Shown here: piece by piece, positions 53,752-60,908 of the stretch
Position numbering within the stretch: the first letter of the stretch is position 1
Layout: each line of letters begins with the position of its first letter
From: RGIG2134 sp964461115
GTDB lineage: Bacteria; Cyanobacteriota; Vampirovibrionia; Gastranaerophilales; Gastranaerophilaceae
Reading direction: 5' to 3'
Length of the DNA stretch: 64,000 nt
Assembly (NCBI GenBank): GCA_964461115.1
Contig: CAYWSX010000001.1
Span: 62,001-126,000 of the forward strand
Notes under the pieces: model-generated
What the model saw: the letters and a program-made list of their open reading frames with translations, nothing else
What the model was told of the DNA's origin: nothing
The model's database searches: none
Made by a program: the position numbers and the translations under genes

Positions 53752-55422
53752 TTAAGCTTTTTCTATCCAGCTCTTCATTTTTTCGACCATTTCGTCATCA
53801 TCAACATTTTCCGCCTCTGCCGCCAACTCACCCAACGCCTCAGTAATCGGAGCCCCTTGAGGCATCGACACCGGCTGAGGCTGAGGAACCTGAGCTATTT
53901 GCTGAGGCATTTGCTGGTATTCAAGCAAACCCTGTGCAAGCTGCGACTGTTTTTCTATCAATTCTGCCGCCTTGAGGTTCACATCACGTAATTGACGCTC
54001 CTGGTCTGCTGACTTGGTACGCAAATCTTCCAGCTCTTGAACCTGTCTATCCTGAGCTGACTTAACTCTTTTTTGAATGTACGACAACCCGCCCGCAAGA
54101 CCGATTACAATTAAAACAATGGCAATCCACCAAGGATTTCCTGTCTCATCAGGTCTGGGAAGCGTTACAGGTCTGTCACTGGCAAGAAGAGGATCAACAG
54201 AGTCAGAAAAAGCAATAGAGACATTTTCCGCGTTAACTTTAGGGCTGGCCGCCTTTGCGATAAGCTCTTTCAACTCTTCAAGCGTTACATTCTCAGGAAC
54301 AGCAGCCTGTTCAAGCGTTACAGCGATTGAAATCTCTTCAATTACACCGGCTGTCATATATTCGTTAACCTGAGTTTTCGTTACGCCGAATTGAGTCTCT
54401 TTTGCAGTTCGCGAGTAGCTTCTGTCTTGTGCCGAGTTAGCATTTGCCCCCGGCAAGCCGTTCGGCAGATATACGCTTACTGCGTTGATAGATTTATTTG
54501 TATCTCTCGTCTGATCGCCCAAACCTTCTGAGAAAGTCTGTTCGCTTACAGATGTTTTTAATTCAGGGTCATAAATTATACTGGATTTTTCAACAGGCGC
54601 CTGACGCAAGAACGTGCTGACAGTCGCAACATAATTGTTCTTACCGACCAATCTATCAAGCTGGGTTCTAACCTTGCCTTCCATATAACGGTCATTTTCT
54701 TCAAGCTTTGCGAGCATGTCGTCTGACGCGCTGATAATACTCGAATAAACTTTTCCGTTTGTATCGGAAACTGTGATATTTTTAGCCTCCAAGCCTGTCA
54801 CCGAGCCCAAAAGCAAGTTCGTAATCGCCTTAACTTTTGATTGATCCAAGCTGTCGCCGCTCGGCAGGGTCACCTGAACAGTTGCAGTGATTGGTTTTTG
54901 CTGAGACGTGAACATTGTCTGTTCCGGTATCGAAACAAAAACAGAAGCGTTTTCTATCGGAGGAATTTTCCGGATAAGCCTTGCCAATTCACCGTTTACA
55001 GCACGAGCAAGACGAATTCTTTTATCTTCTTTAGTTGAAGTGAAGTCACCTTTGTCAAAAATTTCAAGACCGATATTTTGGTCCATCAAACCGCTCTTAA
55101 CAATCGCCAAAAGCGCCCTGTCACGCTCTCCAAGAGTGTAATTTTCAAGGAAAACTGTTGATTTAGAACCATTTTCCGCACGCCCCGCCGTGATACCCTC
55201 ACGCGCAAGCAGTGCCTGAATTTCAATAGCTTTTCCGAGGTTATCTGTCGTAAGAAGGTTCAAAGTACCCTTCTGTACCTTCTCTAACTTCGCTCGGGAT
55301 AACTCTTTCGCGTCTTTTTTATTGGAAGAAACAACAACTCCAAAAAGCAGTATAATAAGCACCAATCCTACGATTAGCCCTATCTGAACTCTTCTGTCTT
55401 TAATAAGTTGTTGAAAATTCAT
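53752..55422 (-). CDS. fliF: Flagellar MS-ring protein FliF
   Basis: TM1 at about 13-32, ring-building motifs with the YscJ/FliF pattern (KAIEIQALLAREGITAG, RLARAVNGELARLIRKIPPIENASVFVSIPE split into two), a variable middle, and TM2 at about 449-470 (IAIVLIVIGLAGGLSYI). The C-terminal tail ends in DDDEMVEKMKSWIEKA, which resembles the short acidic helix that binds FliG. 556 residues, typical of FliF. This C-terminal helix suggests a FliG partner is present. Confidence 0.95.
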   Translation of the reverse strand: MNFQQLIKDRRVQIGLIVGLVLIILLFGVVVSSNKKDAKELSRAKLEKVQKGTLNLLTTDNLGKAIEIQALLAREGITAGRAENGSKSTVFLENYTLGERDRALLAIVKSGLMDQNIGLEIFDKGDFTSTKEDKRIRLARAVNGELARLIRKIPPIENASVFVSIPEQTMFTSQQKPITATVQVTLPSGDSLDQSKVKAITNLLLGSVTGLEAKNITVSDTNGKVYSSIISASDDMLAKLEENDRYMEGKVRTQLDRLVGKNNYVATVSTFLRQAPVEKSSIIYDPELKTSVSEQTFSEGLGDQTRDTNKSINAVSVYLPNGLPGANANSAQDRSYSRTAKETQFGVTKTQVNEYMTAGVIEEISIAVTLEQAAVPENVTLEELKELIAKAASPKVNAENVSIAFSDSVDPLLASDRPVTLPRPDETGNPWWIAIVLIVIGLAGGLSYIQKRVKSAQDRQVQELEDLRTKSADQERQLRDVNLKAAELIEKQSQLAQGLLEYQQMPQQIAQVPQPQPVSMPQGAPITEALGELAAEAENVDDDEMVEKMKSWIEKA

Positions 55423-55479
55423 CTGAATTACAAACTCTCCCGATACAAATTATACTACATTATCTCTGAAAAGTTAACA

Positions 55480-55821
55480 CTATACCTGAATTTGCATAAT
55501 TTTATCATACGTTTGGATGACCTTTGTAGTAATACCGGTCGCAACGTTAATCCCCAACTCGGCTTTCGCCATTGCAGTCATTACATCGTGGATATCTACG
55601 TTCGTGTTACCCATCGCAACATCTTTCATCAAACTGTCAGGTGCCTCCATTTCGGTGTTAAGATTTTCAACAAGCCCTGTAAATACGGCCTTAAAATCCT
55701 GCGTTTCAGGCTTTTCCACCTGCTGCAAGCGCATTGTATCAATCCCCGAGTTCATATCGAGTTTTGACGGCTCTATTCTTTGAAATAAATTTACACCCGG
55801 AACTAACTGATGTTGAAACAT
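55480..55821 (-). CDS. fliE: Flagellar hook-basal body adaptor FliE
   Basis: 113 residues with the family's C-terminal pattern DVAMGNTNVDIHDVMTAMAKA followed by ELGINVATGITTKVIQTYDKIMQIQV (two stretches). FliE joins the MS ring to the rod. Lies between the lytic transglycosylase and fliF. Confidence 0.93.
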   Translation of the reverse strand: MFQHQLVPGVNLFQRIEPSKLDMNSGIDTMRLQQVEKPETQDFKAVFTGLVENLNTEMEAPDSLMKDVAMGNTNVDIHDVMTAMAKAELGINVATGITTKVIQTYDKIMQIQV

Positions 55822-55842
55822 TTTGACCTTCCTTCTTTATGC

Positions 55843-56466
55843 CTATAAGTAATTGGCAAGTATATTTTTTACGTAATTTTGAGTTTCCTTGTACGGAGGA
55901 ACACCGCTGTATTTGTCGACAGCACCTGAGCCGGCATTATAAGCTGCAAGCGCAAGAACCGTGTTGCCGTTGTATTTGCGAAGCAGGTTACTCAGATATT
56001 TTACCCCGCCTTCGATATTTTGAACGGGGTTGTAAGCGTCTTTAACTCCAAGTCCGCGTGCTGTTGCAGGCATTAGCTGCATTAAGCCCATCGCGCCGCA
56101 GTGCGAAGTCGCTTTTGGATTAAACCCTGATTCCTGCTTGATAACTGCATTCACCAAACGTTCATCAACTTCATATTTCTTAGCAACCTGTGAAACTATG
56201 TTTTGAATTTGAGATTTCGAGACCGCACCGCTGAAATTCGCAGACATATCATCATATTTTGACGGCAAAACCCTGAACCCGGAAGCATTTGCGTCAGATG
56301 TCTTTAACACATTAGCGAATGTTTCGAGTTTTATATCTTTTTCTGCAGTCCCGTTAATTTTTTTGTCAAAATTATTAACGTAGGATTGAATTTGAGCATA
56401 ACGTTGAATTGCTGCTTCTTTCCCGCCCGTGTCTATTAAATTTTGAATTTTTGGTGAAAATGTCAT
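55843..56466 (-). CDS. Lytic transglycosylase of the flagellar rod operon
   Basis: 207 residues: a ~90-residue variable N-terminus, then an SLT domain with the catalytic Glu in VIKQESGFNPKA, GAMGLMQLMPATARGLG, and ALAAYNAGSGAVDKY. There is no signal peptide, so it is probably exported by the flagellar machine itself, as FlgJ-type muramidases are. It likely opens the cell wall for the rod. Located between flgC and fliE. Confidence 0.88.
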   Translation of the reverse strand: MTFSPKIQNLIDTGGKEAAIQRYAQIQSYVNNFDKKINGTAEKDIKLETFANVLKTSDANASGFRVLPSKYDDMSANFSGAVSKSQIQNIVSQVAKKYEVDERLVNAVIKQESGFNPKATSHCGAMGLMQLMPATARGLGVKDAYNPVQNIEGGVKYLSNLLRKYNGNTVLALAAYNAGSGAVDKYSGVPPYKETQNYVKNILANYL

Positions 56467-56481
56467 TGACTAAATTCCTGA

Positions 56482-56925
56482 TTATTTACCTATTTCCAGT
56501 GCCTTCATTGCCATTGATTTTGAGATTGTCATAACGGCAAGGTTTGCCTCATATGCCCTTTGAGACGCCTGTGCGTCTGCCATTTCAACCATAGGGTTAA
56601 CGTTTGACGCTCTAATATATCCGTTTGCATCCGCGTCGGGGTGTCCGGGCTTATAAATCCGCTCGCCGAGAGTCGGGTCTTCAACAACACCTGACCACAC
56701 GACTCCGCCTTGATAAAACGGCAGTGTACCAACGCCGAAAACATCTTCTTTCATTGCATTCATCAGTCCGTGGAACGACAAATCGTCAGTTGCGTCGAGT
56801 ACAGGGATTTTTCTCACATAGTTCGGAGTATCCAAATTTGCAATGTTTTTGGCGTGCAAATCTATACGTTTGCCGTGCACAGAAAGGCTTCTGACACCTA
56901 CGTCCATCGATTCCATTATACTCAT
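56482..56925 (-). CDS. flgC: Flagellar proximal rod protein FlgC
   Basis: 147 residues: N-terminal helix with the Asn-Ile-Ala-Asn motif (HAKNIANLDTPNYVRK) and the C-terminal GHPDADANGYIRASNVNPM with EMADAQASQRAYEANLAV. Both terminal helices of rod proteins are present. First gene of the minus-strand cluster; FlgB, its usual partner, is not adjacent. Confidence 0.94.
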   Translation of the reverse strand: MSIMESMDVGVRSLSVHGKRIDLHAKNIANLDTPNYVRKIPVLDATDDLSFHGLMNAMKEDVFGVGTLPFYQGGVVWSGVVEDPTLGERIYKPGHPDADANGYIRASNVNPMVEMADAQASQRAYEANLAVMTISKSMAMKALEIGK

Positions 56926-56968
56926 TGCTGCACCTCGCTATACTTCTTCCCCATTTATGGTCGGTTTA

Positions 56969-57059
56969 TTTATAGTGTTTCTTGTATGCGCAATAAAAAA
57001 AACCTACATTTAGAGGAGTTGGTTATTATCAAACTTGATTTCCTATTTTCATGCAGGTT
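56969..57059 (-). promoter_or_regulatory. Leader of the flgC operon: hairpin with T-run and candidate promoter
   Basis: On the minus strand AACCTGCAT (57051-57059) can pair with ATGTAGGTT (57001-57009) over nine bases, with one G-T pair and a 41-base loop that itself holds ATCAAGTTTGAT. It is followed by a T-run (57000-56993). It could be the terminator of the FG-motif gene or an attenuator. A -10-like TATAAA follows at 56969-56974, before flgC. Confidence 0.4.
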
Positions 57060-57085
57060 TTAATGATTTTTTTTGTTATGTCAAA

Positions 57086-57649
57086 CTATTTTTTGTTTAA
57101 TTGAGCGACGGTATCTTTCATTTCTTTCAGTTTCGCTTCGTCCTTAGCTTTTGCTGCTGCCAGTCTAGCTTTTTTCTGAGCTTTTACTGCTGCCACTTCC
57201 GCTTTTTTCTCAGCTTTTTCTGCCGCCGCTGCCGCTTTTTTCGCTACCACTTCTGCTTTTTTTTCGGCTTTCGCCAATTTAAGCCATTGCTTATGTTTAT
57301 TCGCCTTTGCAATAAAATTTTCTAAAGTCTCTGTCGTTAACTGCCTTATAGCTGTCACAGAGTCTAAATTAATGTAGCCAAGCGACTCTTCTGTACCACG
57401 ACTTCTCAACATACCCAAAAGTCCTTTTTTTCTTACTTTCATGGCAAGCCCCAACAAGTCATCGTCTAAGCGCTTCGCACTAAAAACAAGCACATCATCG
57501 CTCTCTTTGGCAAATTTTTGAATAGCAGGGTTTTCAACAATAGCCTTATATACATGTGCGGCTCTATTTTGAAAAGTCTTTATATTTCCAATCTTCAAAG
57601 TCCCGAATGAGGGCGAACCTTGGTTATTATTTACACTTTGTACTCTCAT
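57086..57649 (-). CDS. FG-motif protein with Lys/Ala coiled-coil tail
   Basis: Residues 1-16 are a polar leader (opening MRVQSVNNNQ) ending in S14-F15-G16. A small globular domain (about 20-105) follows with IQKFAKESDDVLVFSAKRLD, then a highly repetitive Lys/Ala/Glu helix (about 120-187) likely to form a coiled coil. A perfect AAGGAGG ribosome site precedes the ATG. The globular part aligns loosely with the neighbouring 58.1 kb protein, so the two are diverged paralogues. Function unknown. Confidence 0.65.
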   Translation of the reverse strand: MRVQSVNNNQGSPSFGTLKIGNIKTFQNRAAHVYKAIVENPAIQKFAKESDDVLVFSAKRLDDDLLGLAMKVRKKGLLGMLRSRGTEESLGYINLDSVTAIRQLTTETLENFIAKANKHKQWLKLAKAEKKAEVVAKKAAAAAEKAEKKAEVAAVKAQKKARLAAAKAKDEAKLKEMKDTVAQLNKK

Positions 57650-57658
57650 CAGACCTCC

Positions 57659-58150
57659 TTATAGTCCATACTTTCCGTTAATAATATTGTTTATTACTTT
57701 CAAATCAGATAAAAATGTTTTTTTGCTCTCATCTGAATAAATTAATTTTTGAGAAGTTTTTCTCGGAGACGGCAATATATTGTTAAAATAAGCTCTGCCA
57801 TACGCAACTCTTCGCAACTCTGAGTGAGTTAACCCAAGAATTTTTCTTGCGCAATCGGTATCTTGCTCATAAGAAATAGACATATGAGGCTCATGTCTCA
57901 TTATAAAACGCGCCCAAATTTTTCCAATAAAGCTTTTAGGCATAAATGACAAAGTAATATTTCCGACATCAGAAGGCTTCACGATAACATCAAAGTCTTT
58001 TGCTATTGTACGAACAGGTGCGCTTGTGACCAGCTTATCCATAGCCTCAGGAATTTCTGCCAGAAGTACATTCCAAGCTCTGCCTTTGATATTTCCGAAT
58101 GCAGGTGATTTTTGATTATAATTTGCAGTCCCAACAGCTTGTATTTTCAT
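57659..58150 (-). CDS. FG-motif protein (163 aa)
   Basis: The start is placed at 58150, seven codons after the first in-frame ATG, because GGAGG lies just before it. Residues 1-19 (MKIQAVGTANYNQ...) end in PAF-G with F18-G19, close to the 57.6 kb protein. The globular remainder shares VRTIAKDFDVIVKP with that protein's QKFAKESDDVLVF. Nine bases separate the two genes, so they are co-transcribed. No membrane segment or known domain. Confidence 0.65.
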   Translation of the reverse strand: MKIQAVGTANYNQKSPAFGNIKGRAWNVLLAEIPEAMDKLVTSAPVRTIAKDFDVIVKPSDVGNITLSFMPKSFIGKIWARFIMRHEPHMSISYEQDTDCARKILGLTHSELRRVAYGRAYFNNILPSPRKTSQKLIYSDESKKTFLSDLKVINNIINGKYGL

Positions 58151-58237
58151 AAAAACCTCCGAGTTTGACATATTAAATATATCACAACTGGTACTTTAAG
58201 TACGGTTTTTGTATCCAAGATTTACAAAAATACAATG

Positions 58238-59023
58238 TTATTTAGAATTTACGTTTTTTACTACCCAGTTTACAATATCGCTATTCATAGTCGGATTGAG
58301 TTTCAGCATAATCATGCCTGTTCCGCCGTTAGCGTAAGTTTTTTTAGTGTAAGTACCCTGAGCATATTTTTCAAGCTCGCCAAGCTGGCGAACCGAATTG
58401 ATATCTTTTGCACTCGCCATTGCTAAAATCGGGATTCTGCCTGCATTAGCCAATTTTATCGGAGTGTAAATTCCTTTCAAAGTAATGGACGGCGAAATAA
58501 GCGCCAGACAAACGGGCTTTGGCGTCTGCATTTGTGCCGTGAGAATTGCCGTGTTCGCTCCGATATCTGCACCTACATATGAAATATATGAAGGCGAAAT
58601 GTCTTTTCTTTCGGTTTTTACCTTATTAACAATCTTCAAAATCTCGCTCGGGTACAATTTGAAAGCGTTATCAGACAAATAAATCCAAGAACGGCGTTTA
58701 AAATATATGTCACCCGAACTTTTTCCGTGCCCCTTAAGGTCAATTTCTAACACAGCAAACCCTGCACCGTTGAATTTTGCAGGCAGACTGCCCCAATATG
58801 AACCGGAGTAGCCTAAAGAGTGAAGAAGTACTACCATCGGATATTTAGCTTTTTTCTCGGTCGGATATGTAAGTTTCGAATTAATAATAAACTTGTCCGT
58901 TGTCTCGAATTCAATATCGTAAGAATTTTTCTTTGCAGCAGCATGCGAAGGCGCAAAACACGCAAACACAGCTCCGGCTGCAAGCCCGATAATGAGTAAA
59001 CTTACCGCAAATAACTTTTTCAT
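58238..59023 (-). CDS. Exported alpha/beta-hydrolase-like protein with altered catalytic triad
   Basis: Signal peptide or anchor at residues 1-30 (ending APSHAAA). The core follows the alpha/beta hydrolase fold: VVLLHSLGYSGSYW, VLEIDLKGHGKSSGD and the nucleophile elbow YVGADIGAN. At the elbow the usual Ser is Asp (D143), as in dehalogenase/epoxide-hydrolase enzymes. D197 (ASAKDIN) may be the acid residue, but the catalytic His expected near 222-226 is not present (ANGGTGM). It is either an inactive relative or one with another mechanism. 261 residues. Confidence 0.75.
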   Translation of the reverse strand: MKKLFAVSLLIIGLAAGAVFACFAPSHAAAKKNSYDIEFETTDKFIINSKLTYPTEKKAKYPMVVLLHSLGYSGSYWGSLPAKFNGAGFAVLEIDLKGHGKSSGDIYFKRRSWIYLSDNAFKLYPSEILKIVNKVKTERKDISPSYISYVGADIGANTAILTAQMQTPKPVCLALISPSITLKGIYTPIKLANAGRIPILAMASAKDINSVRQLGELEKYAQGTYTKKTYANGGTGMIMLKLNPTMNSDIVNWVVKNVNSK

Positions 59024-59042
59024 CTCTAATTTCCTATTTGTT

Positions 59043-60476
59043 TTATTTTTTCAGGCGAAGGAGCGCGTCAACAACCACAGGATCCCACTTGATACCCGAT
59101 TCTTCCTTGATGATATCAAGTGCTTTTTGAACGCCCAATGCATCCCTGTATGCTCTATCCGTAGTCATAGCAGTGAATGCGTCAGCAACCGCAATAATCC
59201 TCGAACCGAGAGGTATACTGTTGCCCTTCAAACCTTCAGGAACACCCTTTCCATCCCAACGCTCTCTGTGATAGTGAATATAAGGTATAACTTCCGCCAA
59301 GAAGTTAATACTCATAAGCAAATTCACGCCGACATTAGGGTGGTTTTGGAGTTTGTCCCAATCTTCTTTTGTAAGCTTTTCTCTTTTATTGAAAAGCTCC
59401 TCAGGAAGAGTTATTTTACCTATATTTTGCAGAAGCCCCGCATAATATATTAAATCTTTTGTTTTCTCGTTCAACTCAAGCATTCCGCAGATATCGCGCG
59501 AGAGTTCCGCTGACATTTTCGAGTGATTATTTTTGTACTTGCCTTTCGTATCAACCGCACGCGCAAGCTGCTCGACAAAAACCTGCTGCTCATCACCCAA
59601 GTCGCCAATTACCGCCGTAAGCTCCGCACGAAGGTGCTGCAAAAGAGTCAGATGAGGATGTTCGTCTTCCATAGCCTTCGCTGTTTCATCAGTGAGTTTT
59701 TGAAGAAGCATGGAAGTTGAAAAAAGTCTCGCCGTATCTTCAATAAGTTCAACATATTCAGGAGCAATCTCTTTTTCTGTATTATTTTCAATAACAATTA
59801 CGCCTACAGCATTTGCGTTGTTGTGCATAGGAATTGCGATGTAAAACTCGGAATTTTCTTCACCAAGTTTTGAAACAGGGTGAAAATCTTTTTCTGAAGC
59901 AATATTTTTTACAGAAATTGTTTTCTTTGACGAATAAGCTTTGACCGCAATATCATCATCCGTAAGCTTGTATCCGATTTTGTAAGAATAAATATCATCC
60001 GCAAAATTCATGGAAGAGCCGACTAAAACGAGGTCATTTCCTGCAATTTCGAGCCCTTTTGCATTGTCTTTCGACAAGAAAATATGACAGCTATCGACAT
60101 CCAACATTTGAATAATCGTTTTTGCTATCGAATTATAAATAATGTAATCTTCCTTGTTATTAAACCCAAGCACACTTAGCGTGTTGTTAATCGAGTAAAT
60201 TGAAATCAACTCTTGGAGCTGGTTTTTAAGCGCAATGGTTCTGTCCCCTGCTTTATGCGTAATTTTCTCCGCTAATTCTTCGGAAATCAAATGTTCTGTA
60301 AGAAAATCGCCTAAATTAAGCGCGAAAATTTCCTCAAGCGGGTCATTCTCTATCAACTGAGAACTTCTTGAGAACATTGATGCTCCGTTTTTCATTGCCT
60401 TATCCTTCATAATTTTCCTATATGTTTCATGACTATTGATTATATCTTCGGCATATAAATAATAAAACTTTGACAT
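59043..60476 (-). CDS. GAF and degenerate HD-GYP protein
   Basis: Residues about 110-265 form a GAF-like sensor (IYNSIAKTIIQMLDVDSCHIF). Residues 310-477 form an HD-GYP domain with overall length and many residues kept (NNHSKM, LQNHPNVG, WDGKG, ADAFTAM). However, the metal-binding His-Asp pair is Gln350-Asn351 (GLLQNIGK), YHHE is YHRE, and GYP is GVP. It is thus probably unable to hydrolyse c-di-GMP and may bind it or act as a partner of the two intact HD-GYP proteins. Followed by the alpha/beta-hydrolase gene. Confidence 0.85.
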   Translation of the reverse strand: MSKFYYLYAEDIINSHETYRKIMKDKAMKNGASMFSRSSQLIENDPLEEIFALNLGDFLTEHLISEELAEKITHKAGDRTIALKNQLQELISIYSINNTLSVLGFNNKEDYIIYNSIAKTIIQMLDVDSCHIFLSKDNAKGLEIAGNDLVLVGSSMNFADDIYSYKIGYKLTDDDIAVKAYSSKKTISVKNIASEKDFHPVSKLGEENSEFYIAIPMHNNANAVGVIVIENNTEKEIAPEYVELIEDTARLFSTSMLLQKLTDETAKAMEDEHPHLTLLQHLRAELTAVIGDLGDEQQVFVEQLARAVDTKGKYKNNHSKMSAELSRDICGMLELNEKTKDLIYYAGLLQNIGKITLPEELFNKREKLTKEDWDKLQNHPNVGVNLLMSINFLAEVIPYIHYHRERWDGKGVPEGLKGNSIPLGSRIIAVADAFTAMTTDRAYRDALGVQKALDIIKEESGIKWDPVVVDALLRLKK

Positions 60477-60908
60477 CTGTTACAAATCTTATACTTTAGT
60501 TTAATGTAAAGTTGCCGAAGCAGATAAATGGTGAATGAATAGCAAAAATTGCCATTCTGAGCCTATTTTCCATCCGTCATTCTGACGGAGCATGCGACGG
60601 AAGAATCTTTCCGTTCTTCCCGCTCTTTCTCCTCACTCCACTCATTCCGCTATGGGTATCAAAGATTCTTCGGGCGTTTCACTTCCTCAGAATGACGGTA
60701 GGCAATGCCCGACCTACTTCTAAACCCTCAAGCTGTCACCCTGAATTTATTTCAGGGTCTATCTGTCGCCAAAAGAATCTGCCCATCCGAAAGATTTTTA
60801 TTAACAAATGTTAAGCAACATGTAAAAATCATGGCAATTTAATATTGCATATTTACTTAATATATATAAGAGAGATTATTAGAATATTAAGACGAGGACT
60901 TTACCAGC
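60477..60908. repeat. Repeat-rich intergenic region
   Basis: 432 bases with no credible gene. It holds an inverted pair at 60575-60699 (GTCATTCTGA...AAGAATCTTT against AAAGATTCTT...TCAGAATGAC, family C), a family D copy at 60702-60718, a family B copy at 60734-60762, and the AT-rich promoter region of the 705-residue gene near 60840-60890. Confidence 0.7.

Noticed and set aside
56969..57059. A c-di-GMP riboswitch before flgC
   Set aside because: The conserved core sequences of c-di-GMP-I or -II aptamers are not present; only a simple stem with a long loop is seen.
57101..57325. Plus-strand frame rich in Phe/Ser/Cys
   Set aside because: It is the antisense image of the Lys/Ala coiled coil in the 57.1 kb protein.
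60575..60762. A CRISPR array
   Set aside because: The repeats are palindromic and of different families, are not regularly spaced, and no cas gene is near.
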